A DNA stretch of 64,000 nucleotides from Phycicoccus sp. M110.8 (GTDB taxonomy: Bacteria > Actinomycetota > Actinomycetes > Actinomycetales > Dermatophilaceae). Positions 27,325-36,021 of the stretch are shown one piece after another. The position numbers were made by a program, and so were the translations under genes. The notes beneath the pieces are model-generated. The model had not been told where the DNA came from. It saw only the letters and a program-made list of their open reading frames with translations, and did no database searches. The first letter of the stretch is position 1; every line of letters starts with the position of its first letter. The DNA lies in the NCBI RefSeq assembly GCF_032464895.1, contig NZ_JAWDIC010000003.1, positions 248,001 through 312,000 on the forward strand, given 5' to 3'.

Positions 27325-27546
27325 TCAGCGGTAGCGGAAGACGATCCGGCCACGGGTCAGGTCGTACGGGCTGAGCTCCACCACCACGCGGTCCTCGGGG
27401 AGGATCCGGATGTAGTGCTGGCGCATCTTCCCCGAGATGTGAGCGAGCACCTTGTGACCGTTGGTCAGCTCCACCCGGAACATGGCGTTCGGGAGAGCCT
27501 CGACGATCGTGCCCTCGATCTCGATGACACCGTCCTTCTTGGCCAT
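27325..27546 (-). CDS. infA: translation initiation factor IF-1
   Basis: A 73-residue OB-fold factor that binds the 30S A site during initiation. The sequence has the standard [20 protein letters not shown] start and ends [13 protein letters not shown]. Length matches the family. ATG 27546 is clear; the in-frame extension upstream is not supported. Its own promoter (27625-27654) lies in the 128-bp gap after map, so infA-rpmJ can be expressed apart from secY-adk-map. Confidence 0.98.
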   Translation of the reverse strand: MAKKDGVIEIEGTIVEALPNAMFRVELTNGHKVLAHISGKMRQHYIRILPEDRVVVELSPYDLTRGRIVFRYR

Positions 27547-27624
27547 AGCCTCCACAATCTGCTGTCGCATCCGCCCGGATGGCGGACACACGAATGCGGC
27601 GCGCACGTCGCGCACCGACGCACA

Positions 27625-27663
27625 AGTCTACGCCAGACCCCTGCTGAGCACGAAATCGTGCTC
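27625..27663 (-). promoter_or_regulatory. infA promoter with an 18-bp palindrome over the -35
   Basis: On the minus strand TTCGTG (27649-27654) and TAGACT (27625-27630) are 18 bp apart, giving a start near 27618. The -35 lies within GATTTCGTG, close to the GATTTGG element of other ribosomal promoters here. A perfect inverted repeat with 8-bp arms and a 2-bp centre (27646-27663) covers the -35, an operator-like arrangement. Confidence 0.55.
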
Positions 27664-27674
27664 GGACCGAGCGG

Positions 27675-28517
27675 TCAGGACAGGGGGGCGAACGGGACCC
27701 CGGCGGCCTCGAGCCGCTCCTTGCCCCCGTCGAGCGCGGTCAGCACCCAGATGCCGTCGTCGGTGACGGCCACGGAGTTCTCCCAGTGCGCCGCGCGGGA
27801 CCCGTCCGTGGTCACGACCGTCCAGTCGTCCTCCAGGACGTGGGTCTCGGCGCTGCCGAGGGTGACCATCGGCTCGATGGCCACGGTGAGGCCGGAGCGC
27901 ACTGTGGGGCCCTTCTCGCGGACCCGGTAGTTCGGGACCTGGGGGTCCATGTGCATGGCGGTCCCGATGCCGTGGCCGACGTAGTCCTCGACGATGCCGT
28001 ACTCGCGCCCGGACCGCTCCCCCGCCTCGACGAGGCTGTCCTCGACGGCGGCGCCGACGGCATACAGGGACTCGCCCACGGCGAGGGCGGCGATGCCGGC
28101 CCACATGGAGTCCTCGGTGGCGTCGATGAGCTCAAGGTCCTCGGGCCGGCCCGCCTCGCGCCCGCCCACGACCAGGGACAGCGCCGCGTCGCCGTGCCAG
28201 CCGTCGACGATGGCGCCGCAGTCGATGGAGACGAGGTCACCCTCCTGGAGCACCCGGCTGCCCGGGATCCCGTGGACGACCTCGTCGTTGACGGAGGTGC
28301 ACAGCGTGCCCGTGAACCCGTGGTACCCGAGGAACGACGGTGTCGCCCCGCAGCCGCGGATGTGCTCCTCGGCGAGCTCGTCGAGCTGCCGGGTGGTCAT
28401 GCCCGGGCGGACGGTCTGGGCCATGAGCTGGAGGGTCTGCCCGACCACCAACCCGGCCCTGCGCATGCGCAGGATCTGGTCGGGGGTCTTGGTCTCGACG
28501 CGGGACCTGCCGAACAT
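27675..28517 (-). CDS. map: methionine aminopeptidase, type I
   Basis: A 280-residue metalloprotease that removes the N-terminal methionine from nascent proteins. The metal ligands are in place: the two aspartates in SIDCGAIVDGWHGDAALS, His in DYVGHGIGTAMH, and glutamates in AIEPMV and WENSVAV. The substrate histidine is in GYHGFTGTLCTSVNDEVVHG. The start overlaps the adk stop as TGATG, so it is coupled to adk in secY-adk-map. Length is typical of the actinobacterial MapA-like form without an SH3 extension. Confidence 0.97.
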   Translation of the reverse strand: MFGRSRVETKTPDQILRMRRAGLVVGQTLQLMAQTVRPGMTTRQLDELAEEHIRGCGATPSFLGYHGFTGTLCTSVNDEVVHGIPGSRVLQEGDLVSIDCGAIVDGWHGDAALSLVVGGREAGRPEDLELIDATEDSMWAGIAALAVGESLYAVGAAVEDSLVEAGERSGREYGIVEDYVGHGIGTAMHMDPQVPNYRVREKGPTVRSGLTVAIEPMVTLGSAETHVLEDDWTVVTTDGSRAAHWENSVAVTDDGIWVLTALDGGKERLEAAGVPFAPLS

Positions 28518-29092
28518 CAGGAGGCTGCAGCTCCTCGCAGTGCCGCGGTGATGCGCTCGAACACCTCGTCGACAGTGCCCATGCCGTCGACCTGCACGAG
28601 CAGGCCCCGGCCGGAGTAGACCTCGGTCAGCGGGGCGGTCTCGCGGCGGTAGATCGCCTGCCGCTCGCGGATGACCTCCTCGGTGTCGTCGTCCCGGCCC
28701 TGCTCCTCGGCCCGCTTGAGCAGGCGCTGCACGACGGCGTCCTCGTCGACGGTGAGCTCGAGCACCGCCTCGAGGCGGTGGTCGTGCTCGGCGAGGATCG
28801 CGTCGAGGGCGTCGACCTGGGGAGCCGTGCGCGGGTACCCGTCGAGCAGGAAGCCCTGCTCGGCGTCGGCCTCGAACAGCCGGTCGCGGACGATGGCGTT
28901 GGTGATCTCGTCGGTGACGTAGCCACCGGAGGAGAGGACCTCCTTGACCTGCAGGCCGAGGGGGGTCTCGTTCTTGATGTTGGCGCGGAAGATGTCGCCC
29001 GTGGAGATGGCGGGGATGCCGAACTCGGCGGCGATCTTCGCGGCCTGCGTGCCCTTACCGGCGCCGGGCGGGCCGAGGATGATGAGGCGCAT
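28517..29092 (-). CDS. adk: adenylate kinase
   Basis: A 191-residue enzyme that interconverts AMP, ADP and ATP. The P-loop is [10 protein letters not shown] (7-16), followed by [11 protein letters not shown] for AMP binding and FLLDGYPRT. The LID is the short zinc-free type, as in mycobacterial Adk. Its ATG directly abuts the secY stop (TAAATG), and its own stop overlaps map by TGATG. This secY-adk-map order is the standard actinobacterial layout. Confidence 0.98.
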   Translation of the reverse strand: MRLIILGPPGAGKGTQAAKIAAEFGIPAISTGDIFRANIKNETPLGLQVKEVLSSGGYVTDEITNAIVRDRLFEADAEQGFLLDGYPRTAPQVDALDAILAEHDHRLEAVLELTVDEDAVVQRLLKRAEEQGRDDDTEEVIRERQAIYRRETAPLTEVYSGRGLLVQVDGMGTVDEVFERITAALRGAAAS

Positions 29093-30406
29093 TTACCGGA
29101 GGAACCCTTCGTAGTGACGCTGCTGCAGCTGGGACTCGATCTGCTTCACCGTCTCCAGGCCCACACCGACGATGATGAGGATGGAGGTGCCACCGAACGG
29201 GAAGTTCTGGTTGGCGTTGACGAGCACCAGCGCGACGAGCGGGATCAGCGAGATGAGGCCGAGGTAGATGGCCCCGGGGACCGTGATGCGGGTGAGCACG
29301 TAGTCGAGGTACTCGGCCGTGGGTCGCCCGGCGCGGATACCTGGGATGAAGCCGCCGTAGCGCTTCATGTTGTCGGCGACCTCGACCGGGTTGAACGTGA
29401 TCGACACGTAGAAGAACGTGAAGAACAGGATCAGGCCGATGTACAGGAGCATGTAGATCGGGTGGTCACCCCGCACGAGGTTCGCCTCGATCCACGTCAC
29501 CCAGCCGGCCTGGTTGCCGGTGGCCGACCGGTTGAACTGTGCCACGAGCGAGGGCAGCGCGAGCAGCGAGGAGGCGAAGATCACGGGGATGACGCCGGCC
29601 ATGTTGACCTTGAGCGGGATGTAGGTCGAGGTCCCGCCGTACATCTGTCGCCCGACCTGCCGCTTGGCGTACTGGACCGGGATGCGCCGCTGGCTCTGCT
29701 CGACGAAGACGACGAGCGCGATGATCAGGAAGCCGAGCAGGATCACGCCGATGAAGACGTCCCAGCGGCCGTCCTGCTGCTGGATCGCCCACAGCGAGCC
29801 CGGGAACGAGCTGGCGATCGAGGTGAAGATCAGCAGCGACATGCCGTTGCCGATGCCCTTGTCGGTGACGAGCTCACCGAGCCACATGACCACGCCCGTG
29901 CCGGCGGTCATGGTGAGCACCATGATGACCAGGGTCGGGATCGACTCGTCGGGCAGGATGCTCGTGCAGTCCGGGCCGAACAGCGCCGAGGGGTTCTGCG
30001 CGAAGGTGATGAGCGTCGAGGACTGCAGGATCGCCAGGCCGATGGTCAGGTACCGCGTGTACTGCGTCATCTTCGTCTGGCCCTGCTGGCCCTCCTTCTT
30101 GAGGGCCTCGAACCGCGGGATGACCACGGTGAGCAGCTGCACGATGATGCTGGCCGTGATGTACGGCATGATCCCCAGCGCGAAGATCGACAGCTGCAGG
30201 AGCGCACCACCGCTGAAGAGGTTGGCCAGGCCGAGCACGCCGGAGTTCTTGGGCGCGCTCTTGATGCAGGCCTGCACGGCCGAGTAGCTCACGCCCGGGA
30301 CGGGCACGTGCGAGCCCAGCCGGAAGATCACGATGATGAAGAGCGTGAACAGCAGCTTCCTGCGCAGGTCCGGCGTCTTGAACGCACGGGTGAAGGCGGT
30401 GAGCAC
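29093..30406 (-). CDS. secY: preprotein translocase subunit SecY
   Basis: A 437-residue inner-membrane channel protein with ten transmembrane helices. Recognisable parts are the N-terminal FTRAFKTPDLRRKLLFTLFI, the plug region after GSHVPVPGV, and the loop PIQYAKRQ-like block (RIPVQYAKRQVGRQMYGGTS) that contacts SecA and ribosomes. GTG 30406 is preceded by AGGAGG. It begins a new unit: a terminator-like hairpin (30573-30618) separates it from rplO, and a candidate -10 TATCGT lies near 30463. Confidence 0.98.
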   Translation of the reverse strand: MLTAFTRAFKTPDLRRKLLFTLFIIVIFRLGSHVPVPGVSYSAVQACIKSAPKNSGVLGLANLFSGGALLQLSIFALGIMPYITASIIVQLLTVVIPRFEALKKEGQQGQTKMTQYTRYLTIGLAILQSSTLITFAQNPSALFGPDCTSILPDESIPTLVIMVLTMTAGTGVVMWLGELVTDKGIGNGMSLLIFTSIASSFPGSLWAIQQQDGRWDVFIGVILLGFLIIALVVFVEQSQRRIPVQYAKRQVGRQMYGGTSTYIPLKVNMAGVIPVIFASSLLALPSLVAQFNRSATGNQAGWVTWIEANLVRGDHPIYMLLYIGLILFFTFFYVSITFNPVEVADNMKRYGGFIPGIRAGRPTAEYLDYVLTRITVPGAIYLGLISLIPLVALVLVNANQNFPFGGTSILIIVGVGLETVKQIESQLQQRHYEGFLR

Positions 30407-30421
30407 AGGTCCTCCTGGTGG

Positions 30422-30438
30422 CGCGGGGGTCCCCCGCG
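30422..30438 (-). repeat. compact GC palindrome in the secY leader
   Basis: Arms CGCGGGGG and CCCCCGCG face each other around one base, just upstream of the secY ribosome-binding site AGGAGG. As RNA it would form a short hairpin beside the start region and could reduce secY translation. The effect is an inference. Confidence 0.4.
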
Positions 30439-30572
30439 GGAACGGTCAGGCAATCCTGAGAACGATACCCCGGGACTGCAGTGGTGCCGTACGGCAGGCG
30501 GCAGGCGGGGTGTCACCGCGCCTGCCCGGGCGCCGGGGGCCCGACCCGAGGGTCCGGGCCCGGCACGGCAAA

Positions 30573-30618
30573 GACGTATGCCGCGGGCTCACGAAGAGGT
30601 GAGCCCGCGGCATACGTC
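30573..30618 (-). terminator. 20-bp perfect hairpin between rplO and secY
   Basis: Arms 30573-30592 and 30599-30618 pair perfectly over 20 bp around a 6-nt loop, 14 nt after the rplO stop. In transcript sense the stem is followed by CTTTGCC, a minimal U-run. It should end or weaken the spc transcript before secY. It is the strongest hairpin in the window. Confidence 0.75.
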
Positions 30619-30632
30619 GTGGTGCGGAGACG

Positions 30633-31148
30633 TCAGGCGGAGGCGACCGAGCCGCCGGCGGCCTCGATCTTCTCCTTGGCGCTGGCCGAGACCGCGTCGA
30701 CGGTCACGGCGACCTTGACGCTGATCTCGCCGGTGCCGAGCACCTTGACCGGGTAGCCGTCACGGACGGCGCCCTTGGCGACGAGGCCGTCGACGGTCAC
30801 GTCGCCACCCTGGGGGTAGAGGGCGGAGAGGCGGTCGAGGTTGACGACCTGGTACTCCACCTTGAACGGGTTCTTGAAGCCACGCAGCTTCGGCAGCCGC
30901 ATGTGCAGCGGCATGGCGCCACCCTCGAACCGCTCGGGCACCTGGTAACGGGCCTTGGAGCCCTTGGTGCCACGACCGGCGGTCTTGCCCTTGGAGCCCT
31001 CACCGCGACCCACACGGGTCTTGGCGGTCTTGGCGCCGGGGGCCGGACGCAGGTGGTGCAGCTTGAGGGCCGAGCCCTCCGAGGCCTTGGCCTCGGGAGC
31101 CGCAGCCTTGGCGGCGGGCTTCTTCGCAGTGGCCTTCTTCTCGGCCAT
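30633..31148 (-). CDS. rplO: 50S ribosomal protein L15
   Basis: L15 is a late assembly protein of the large subunit that bridges several 23S rRNA domains. The core contains [30 protein letters not shown] and the C-terminal [19 protein letters not shown]. Residues 1-25 form an Ala/Lys-rich extension ([19 protein letters not shown]) not found in E. coli L15, making the protein 171 residues. It lies 2 bp after rpmD and is the last gene of the rplN-rplO stretch before the hairpin at 30573. Confidence 0.97.
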   Translation of the reverse strand: MAEKKATAKKPAAKAAAPEAKASEGSALKLHHLRPAPGAKTAKTRVGRGEGSKGKTAGRGTKGSKARYQVPERFEGGAMPLHMRLPKLRGFKNPFKVEYQVVNLDRLSALYPQGGDVTVDGLVAKGAVRDGYPVKVLGTGEISVKVAVTVDAVSASAKEKIEAAGGSVASA

Positions 31149-31150
31149 GG

Positions 31151-31333
31151 TTAGTCAACCTCCTCGACGGAGACCAGGTGGGTCACCGTCTTGACCATCC
31201 CGCGGATCTCGGGACGGTCCTCCTTGACGACGACGTCGCCAATGCGCTTCAGACCGAGGCTGCGCAGGGTGTCGCGCTGGTTCTGCTTGCCACCGATCTC
31301 GGAACGGGTCTGGGTCACCTTCAGACGTGCCAT
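31151..31333 (-). CDS. rpmD: 50S ribosomal protein L30
   Basis: A 60-residue large-subunit protein with the single Ribosomal_L30 fold, showing [20 protein letters not shown] and [20 protein letters not shown]. It is the short bacterial form. ATG 31333 overlaps the rpsE stop as TGATG, indicating coupling. Longer open frame upstream is inside rpsE and not used. Confidence 0.97.
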   Translation of the reverse strand: MARLKVTQTRSEIGGKQNQRDTLRSLGLKRIGDVVVKEDRPEIRGMVKTVTHLVSVEEVD

Positions 31334-31983
31334 CACGCACCAGCCTTCGCGGCCTCGCGGCCGGCGGCCTGGGCGCGCAGCATGGCGGCCGGGGCGACCT
31401 GGTCGACCGGCAGGCCACGGCGGGCGGCCACGGCCTCGGGGCGCTCGAGGCCACGCAGGGCCTCGACCGTCGCGTGGACGATGTTGATGGCGTTGTCCGA
31501 GCCCAGGGACTTGGACAGCACGTCGTGGATGCCGGCGCACTCCAGGACCGCACGCACCGGGCCACCGGCGATGACACCGGTACCGGGAGCGGCGGGACGG
31601 AGCATGACGACGCCCGCGGCGGCCTCACCCTGGACGGGGTGCGGGATGGTGCCCTGGATGCGCGGGACCTTGAAGAACTGCTTCTTGGCCTCCTCGACAC
31701 CCTTGGCGATCGCGGCGGGGACCTCCTTGGCCTTGCCGTAGCCGACACCCACGGTGCCGTCGCCGTCACCCACCACCACGAGGGCCGTGAAGCTGAAGCG
31801 GCGGCCACCCTTGACGACCTTGGCAACGCGGTTGATGGTCACGACGCGCTCGACGTACTGGCTCTTCTCGGCCTGGTCGCGTCCGCCGTCGCGGCGGTTG
31901 TCGCGGCCGCCACGGCGGTCGCCGCGCTCGCCGCGGTTGTCGCCGCCGGCGGCGCCAGTGCCTCGACGCTGGGGTCCGGGCAT
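31333..31983 (-). CDS. rpsE: 30S ribosomal protein S5
   Basis: S5 lies at the mRNA entry side of the small subunit and affects decoding accuracy. The core begins near residue 43 ([20 protein letters not shown]) and has a double-stranded RNA-binding fold followed by the S5 C-terminal domain ([20 protein letters not shown]). About 40 Gly/Arg/Asp-rich residues precede it ([18 protein letters not shown]), a low-complexity extension common in actinobacteria. The total is 216 residues against about 166 in E. coli. It is coupled to rpmD downstream. Confidence 0.97.
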   Translation of the reverse strand: MPGPQRRGTGAAGGDNRGERGDRRGGRDNRRDGGRDQAEKSQYVERVVTINRVAKVVKGGRRFSFTALVVVGDGDGTVGVGYGKAKEVPAAIAKGVEEAKKQFFKVPRIQGTIPHPVQGEAAAGVVMLRPAAPGTGVIAGGPVRAVLECAGIHDVLSKSLGSDNAINIVHATVEALRGLERPEAVAARRGLPVDQVAPAAMLRAQAAGREAAKAGA

Positions 31984-32026
31984 CAGATGTTCCTCATCTC
32001 AACGATTGCGGTGTTCTTGGCGGTCA

Positions 32027-32401
32027 TCACAGGGCCAGCCCACCCTCGCGGGCGCCCTCGGCGATGGCGGCGACCCGGCCGTGGTAGCGGTTGCCACCCC
32101 GGTCGAAGACGACGGCCTCGACGCCGGCGCTCTTGGCGCGCTCGGCGAGCAGCTCGCCGACCTTGCGCGCCTTGGCGGTCTTGTCGCCCTCGAAGGTGCG
32201 CAGGTCCGCCTCCATCGTGGACGCCGACGCGACGGTCTTGCCGACCGTGTCGTCGACGATCTGCACGAAGACGTGGCGCGACGAGCGCGACACGACCAGG
32301 CGCGGACGCGCGGTGGTACCGGACACCTTCTTGCGCAGGCGCAGGTGACGACGTCCGCGTGCAGCGGACTTGCCCTTGGCTCGCTTGACGGTCATTGCCA
32401 T
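32027..32401 (-). CDS. rplR: 50S ribosomal protein L18
   Basis: L18 binds 5S rRNA in the central protuberance with L5 and L25. The 124-residue product has [20 protein letters not shown] and the end [23 protein letters not shown] 32401 lies 3 bp after the rplF stop; a second in-frame ATG at 32395 would remove two residues and cannot be excluded, as neither has a strong ribosome-binding site. It is followed by rpsE after 43 bp. Confidence 0.97.
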   Translation of the reverse strand: MAMTVKRAKGKSAARGRRHLRLRKKVSGTTARPRLVVSRSSRHVFVQIVDDTVGKTVASASTMEADLRTFEGDKTAKARKVGELLAERAKSAGVEAVVFDRGGNRYHGRVAAIAEGAREGGLAL

Positions 32402-32404
32402 GGC

Positions 32405-32941
32405 TTACTTACCAGCCTTTCCGACCTTGCGACGGATGTGCTCGCCCGCGTACCGCACGCCCTTGCCCTTGTACGGGTCGGGCTTGCGCAGCTTGCGGAT
32501 GTTCGCGGCAACCTCGCCAACCAGCTGCTTGTCGATGCCCTGGACCGAGAAACGGGTCGGGTTCTCGACGGCGAAGGAGATGCCCGCGGGGGCCTCCACG
32601 GTGATCGGGTGGCTGTAGCCGAGGGCGAACTCGAGGTTCCCGCCCTTGTTGACCACGCGGTAACCCGTGCCGTGGATCTCCATCTTCTTCTCGTAGCCCT
32701 CGGTCACGCCGAGCACCATGTTGTTGATGAGCGAGCGGGTCAGGCCGTGCAGGGCACGGGACTGGCGCTCGTCGTTGGGGCGCTTCACCTCGACGGTGCC
32801 GTCGGCCTGCTCGACCGTGATGGGCTCGGCCACGACGTGGCTGAGCTCACCCTTGGGGCCCTTCACCGTGACGGCCTGGCCGTCGATGGTGATGTCGACA
32901 CCGCTCGGGATGGCGACCGGGAGTCGTCCGATTCGCGACAT
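32405..32941 (-). CDS. rplF: 50S ribosomal protein L6
   Basis: L6 lies at the base of the stalk and binds the sarcin-ricin region. The 178-residue sequence shows the two tandem L6 domains, with [19 protein letters not shown] at the start and [20 protein letters not shown] then [20 protein letters not shown] at the end. AAGGGGA lies about 7 nt upstream of ATG 32941. It follows rpsH by 11 bp. Confidence 0.98.
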   Translation of the reverse strand: MSRIGRLPVAIPSGVDITIDGQAVTVKGPKGELSHVVAEPITVEQADGTVEVKRPNDERQSRALHGLTRSLINNMVLGVTEGYEKKMEIHGTGYRVVNKGGNLEFALGYSHPITVEAPAGISFAVENPTRFSVQGIDKQLVGEVAANIRKLRKPDPYKGKGVRYAGEHIRRKVGKAGK

Positions 32942-32952
32942 GTCGAATCCCC

Positions 32953-33351
32953 TTACCAGACGTAGGCGAGGACTTCCCCGCCCACACCCTTGGTCGCGGC
33001 CTGGCGGTCCGTGAGGAGGCCAGACGAGGTGGAAATGATGGCCACACCGAGGCCCCCGAGGACCTTGGGCAGGTTCGTCGACTTGGCGTAGACGCGCAGG
33101 CCGGGCTTGGAGACACGGCGCACGCCAGCGATCGAGCGCTCGCGGTTCGGGCCGTACTTCAGCTCGATGGTCAGCGTCTTGCCGACCTCGGCGTCCTCGA
33201 CCTTCCAGCCGGCGATGTAGCCCTCGGCCTGGAGGATCTCGGCGATGTGGGACTTGAGCTTGGAGAACGGCATGGAGACTGCGTCGTGGTGCGCCGAGTT
33301 GGCGTTCCGGACGCGGGTCAACATGTCCGCAATCGGGTCAGTCATGGTCAT
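32953..33351 (-). CDS. rpsH: 30S ribosomal protein S8
   Basis: S8 binds helix 21 of 16S rRNA in the platform. The 132-residue sequence has [19 protein letters not shown] at the start and the signature [20 protein letters not shown] at the end. In E. coli S8 represses the spc operon at rplE. ATG 33351 has GGAG 6 nt away, better than the ATG at 33345. The 89-bp gap from rpsN contains a small hairpin (33384-33400). Confidence 0.97.
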   Translation of the reverse strand: MTMTDPIADMLTRVRNANSAHHDAVSMPFSKLKSHIAEILQAEGYIAGWKVEDAEVGKTLTIELKYGPNRERSIAGVRRVSKPGLRVYAKSTNLPKVLGGLGVAIISTSSGLLTDRQAATKGVGGEVLAYVW

Positions 33352-33440
33352 GGGCTTCTCCGCCCTCTCTCACCGCGGTTTCACTGCGCCTGTCGCGCAG
33401 CGACCTTCGATGTAGAAGAAATTCGTGGATGGGTGGGGTC

Positions 33441-33626
33441 TTACCAGGAGCTCTTGGTCACGCCGGGGAGCTCGCCGCGGTGGGCCATCTCCCGGAGGCA
33501 GACACGGCACAGGCCGAACTTGCGGTACACCGAGTGCGGGCGGCCGCAGCGCTGGCAGCGCGTGTAGGCCCGAACCTTGAACTTCGGCTTCTTGTTGGCC
33601 TTGTTGATCAGGGCGGTCTTCGCCAT
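33441..33626 (-). CDS. rpsN: 30S ribosomal protein S14, zinc-binding type
   Basis: A 61-residue S14 of the short, zinc-binding type, in the head of the 30S subunit. Cys24, Cys27, Cys40 and Cys43 (RCQRCG and GLCRVC) form the zinc site. It is encoded directly after rplE in the canonical spc position, so it should be the housekeeping copy; a zinc-free paralogue, if any, is outside the window. Confidence 0.98.
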   Translation of the reverse strand: MAKTALINKANKKPKFKVRAYTRCQRCGRPHSVYRKFGLCRVCLREMAHRGELPGVTKSSW

Positions 33627-33627
33627 G

Positions 33628-34197
33628 TCAGTTCTCCTTGAAGGGGAAGCCGAGCGCCTTGAGCAGAGCGCGGCCCTCGTCGTCGTTGGTGGCGGTGGTC
33701 ACCACGGTGATGTCCATGCCACGCACGCGGTCGATCCGGTCCTGGTCGATCTCGTGGAACATCGACTGCTCGGTCAGGCCGAAGGTGTAGTTGCCCTTGC
33801 CGTCGAACTGCTTCGGCGACAGGCCACGGAAGTCGCGGATGCGGGGCAGGGCCACGGACACGAGGCGGTCCAGGAACTCCCACATGCGGTCGCCGCGCAG
33901 CGTGGTGTGCGCGCCGATCGGCATGCCCTCGCGCAGCTTGAACTGCGCGATCGACTTGCGGGCCTTGGTGACGATCGGCTTCTGCCCCGTGATGGCGGAC
34001 AGGTCGCGGATCGCGCCCTCGATGAGCTTGGCGTCCTTGGCGGCGTCGCCCACACCCATGTTGACGACGACCTTGACGACGCCGGGCACCTGCATGACGT
34101 TCGCGTAGCCGAACTGCTCGAGCAGCTGGCCCTTGATCTCGTCGGAGTAGCGCGTCTTCAGGCGCGGGGCCGTCTTCTCGGCGATGGTGTCAGTCAT
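33628..34197 (-). CDS. rplE: 50S ribosomal protein L5
   Basis: L5 binds 5S rRNA and forms a bridge to S13. The 189-residue product has [20 protein letters not shown] and [19 protein letters not shown], plus the C-terminal [20 protein letters not shown]. Two starts compete: ATG 34197, used here because it gives the familiar [13 protein letters not shown] start, and GTG 34206, which overlaps the rplX stop as GTGA and adds three residues. Neither has an ideally spaced Shine-Dalgarno. Confidence 0.96.
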   Translation of the reverse strand: MTDTIAEKTAPRLKTRYSDEIKGQLLEQFGYANVMQVPGVVKVVVNMGVGDAAKDAKLIEGAIRDLSAITGQKPIVTKARKSIAQFKLREGMPIGAHTTLRGDRMWEFLDRLVSVALPRIRDFRGLSPKQFDGKGNYTFGLTEQSMFHEIDQDRIDRVRGMDITVVTTATNDDEGRALLKALGFPFKEN

Positions 34198-34202
34198 GTT
34201 CC

Positions 34203-34553
34203 TCACAGGTCCTTGCCCGAGCGCACCGCGACACGGGTGCGGCTGGCCTTCTCGCGGCCGCCACGCTCGACGGTCTCGACGCGGGTCTTGACCCGGGTCG
34301 GCTTCTTCTCGGACGGGTCGACGATCGCCACGTTGCTCACGTGGATCGCGGCCTCCTGGACGACCAGGCCACCGGTGCGGCTGCCGCGAGCGGTCTGGCC
34401 GGCCTTGGTGTGGCGGGTCACGCGGTTGACGCCCTCGACCAGCACGCGCTGGGTCTCGGGGTAGACGGCGATGACCTTGCCCTGCTTGGCCTTGTCCTTG
34501 CCCGTGAGGACCTGGACGAGGTCGCCCTTCTTGATCTTCATCTTTGCAGCCAT
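34203..34553 (-). CDS. rplX: 50S ribosomal protein L24
   Basis: L24 is an assembly initiator at the tunnel exit, with a KOW motif ([20 protein letters not shown]). The 116-residue protein carries [20 protein letters not shown] and a basic C-terminal tail ending [13 protein letters not shown]. It starts 3 bp after the rplN stop at ATG 34553; an internal ATG at 34541 would begin at MKIKKGD. It is close to rplE, which it may translate by coupling. Confidence 0.97.
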   Translation of the reverse strand: MAAKMKIKKGDLVQVLTGKDKAKQGKVIAVYPETQRVLVEGVNRVTRHTKAGQTARGSRTGGLVVQEAAIHVSNVAIVDPSEKKPTRVKTRVETVERGGREKASRTRVAVRSGKDL

Positions 34554-34556
34554 GGC

Positions 34557-34925
34557 TCAGAGCACCTCCGGCGCCAGCGAGATGATCTTCATGAACTTCT
34601 TGTCGCGCAGCTCGCGGCCCACGGGGCCGAAGATGCGGGTGCCACGGGGGTCGCCGTCGCCCTTGAGGATGACGGCAGCGTTCTCGTCGAACTTGATGTA
34701 GCTGCCGTCCGGCCGCCGGCGCTCCTTGGTGGTGCGCACGATGACCGCCTTGACGACGTCGCCCTTCTTGACGTTGCCGCCGGGAATGGCGTCCTTGACG
34801 GCGGCGACGATGACGTCACCGATGCCGGCGTAACGACGACCCGAGCCACCGAGAACACGGATGCACAGGATCTCCTTGGCACCGGTGTTGTCGGCGACGC
34901 GCAGTCGCGACTCCTGCTGGATCAC
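34557..34925 (-). CDS. rplN: 50S ribosomal protein L14
   Basis: L14 lies at the 30S interface and is among the most conserved ribosomal proteins. The 122-residue sequence starts [20 protein letters not shown] and ends [15 protein letters not shown]. The start is GTG 34925 with AGGAG about 7 nt upstream. It follows a 136-bp gap after rpsQ that holds a palindrome and a hairpin, marking the boundary between the S10 and spc parts. Confidence 0.98.
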   Translation of the reverse strand: MIQQESRLRVADNTGAKEILCIRVLGGSGRRYAGIGDVIVAAVKDAIPGGNVKKGDVVKAVIVRTTKERRRPDGSYIKFDENAAVILKGDGDPRGTRIFGPVGRELRDKKFMKIISLAPEVL

Positions 34926-34951
34926 TTCTCACTCCTGTCGTCGAGCTGGTT

Positions 34952-35024
34952 CTCACCCGCGGGTGAGCCTGGCCGAACTGTGGTGGTCTGGTCCGGTCCC
35001 GCGGCCGCCCCTCGGGGAGGGGCG
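34952..35024 (-). repeat. palindrome and hairpin at the S10/spc boundary
   Basis: In the rpsQ-rplN gap, CTCACCCGCGGGTGAG (34952-34967) is a perfect 16-bp palindrome. Closer to rpsQ, an 8-bp perfect stem with a GGG loop occupies 35006-35024. In transcript order the hairpin follows the rpsQ stop by 37 nt and the palindrome follows it. They could attenuate read-through into rplN or mark an internal promoter; no clear promoter pair is seen. Confidence 0.45.
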
Positions 35025-35061
35025 CCGCGCGGGCCGGGGGTGCGGGCGGACCCGCAGGTGC

Positions 35062-35352
35062 TTACTTGGCCTTCTCGAGGATCTCGACGACGCGCCAGCG
35101 CTTGGTGGCCGACAGCGGACGGGTCTCCATGATCAGGACCCGGTCGCCGATGCCCGCAGCGTTCTGCTCGTCGTGCGCCTTGACCTTGCTCGAGCGACGC
35201 ATGACCTTGCCGTAGAGCGCGTGCTTGACGCGGTCCTCGACCTCGACCACGACGGTCTTGTCCATCTTGTCGCTCACCACGTAACCCTGGCGGGTCTTGC
35301 GGTAGTTGCGGTCGGTCGCCGTCACGGCCTCATCCTTCACGTTCTCGCTCAT
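35062..35352 (-). CDS. rpsQ: 30S ribosomal protein S17
   Basis: S17 is an OB-fold primary binder of 16S rRNA. The 96-residue product has the core [20 protein letters not shown] and the KYKVHD-like [20 protein letters not shown] block. Its ATG overlaps the rpmC stop as ATGA, so the two are coupled. It is the last gene of the rpsJ-rpsQ run. Confidence 0.97.
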   Translation of the reverse strand: MSENVKDEAVTATDRNYRKTRQGYVVSDKMDKTVVVEVEDRVKHALYGKVMRRSSKVKAHDEQNAAGIGDRVLIMETRPLSATKRWRVVEILEKAK

Positions 35353-35597
35353 GCCGACTCCTCCGTGGTGGCCGGAGCCTGTCCGATCCCGAGCTCGCGC
35401 TCACGCAGCTCGGTGTAGATGCGGGCGATGTCCTTGCGGACCGCGCGCAGCCGGCCGTGGTTGTCCAGCTGGCCGGTGGCCGACTGGAAGCGGAGGTTGA
35501 ACAGCTCCTCCTTGGCCTTGCGCAGCTCGTCGACCAGGCGGTCGTCGTCGAGACCACGCAGGTTCTCTGACGTCAGGTCCTTGGATCCGACTGCCAT
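35349..35597 (-). CDS. rpmC: 50S ribosomal protein L29
   Basis: L29 sits beside the tunnel exit, near the docking sites for SRP and trigger factor. The 82-residue helical protein has [20 protein letters not shown] and [20 protein letters not shown]. Its ATG overlaps the rplP stop (TGATG) and its stop overlaps rpsQ (ATGA), so it lies in a coupled rplP-rpmC-rpsQ string. Confidence 0.97.
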   Translation of the reverse strand: MAVGSKDLTSENLRGLDDDRLVDELRKAKEELFNLRFQSATGQLDNHGRLRAVRKDIARIYTELRERELGIGQAPATTEESA

Positions 35598-36016
35598 CAG
35601 ATGTCACCACCCTCACGCCGAACGAAGCGGCACTTCATCGGGAGCTTGTGCATCGCCAGACGCATGGCCTCGCGGGCCACCTCCTCGGAGACACCCGAGA
35701 CCTCGAACATGACGCGGCCGGGCTTGATGTTGGCGATCCACCACTCGGGGGAACCCTTACCGGAACCCATGCGGGTCTCGGCAGGCTTCTTGGTCAGCGG
35801 ACGGTCGGGGTAGATGTTGATCCACACCTTTCCGCCACGCTTCATGTACCGCGTCATGGCGATACGAGCGGACTCGATCTGGCGGTTGGTGACGTAGGCG
35901 GGCTCGAGGGCCTGGATGCCGTAGTCGCCGAACGCGATCTTGGTGCCGCCCTTGGCAGCGCCCGAGCGACCCGGGTGGTGCTGCTTGCGGTGCTTGACTC
36001 GACGAGGAATCAGCAT
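35597..36016 (-). CDS. rplP: 50S ribosomal protein L16
   Basis: L16 organises the A-site side of the large subunit. The 139-residue sequence starts [17 protein letters not shown] and has [25 protein letters not shown] (in part) and the end [17 protein letters not shown]. Length is normal. It lies 5 bp after rpsC and is coupled to rpmC. Confidence 0.98.
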   Translation of the reverse strand: MLIPRRVKHRKQHHPGRSGAAKGGTKIAFGDYGIQALEPAYVTNRQIESARIAMTRYMKRGGKVWINIYPDRPLTKKPAETRMGSGKGSPEWWIANIKPGRVMFEVSGVSEEVAREAMRLAMHKLPMKCRFVRREGGDI

Positions 36017-36021
36017 GGCGG

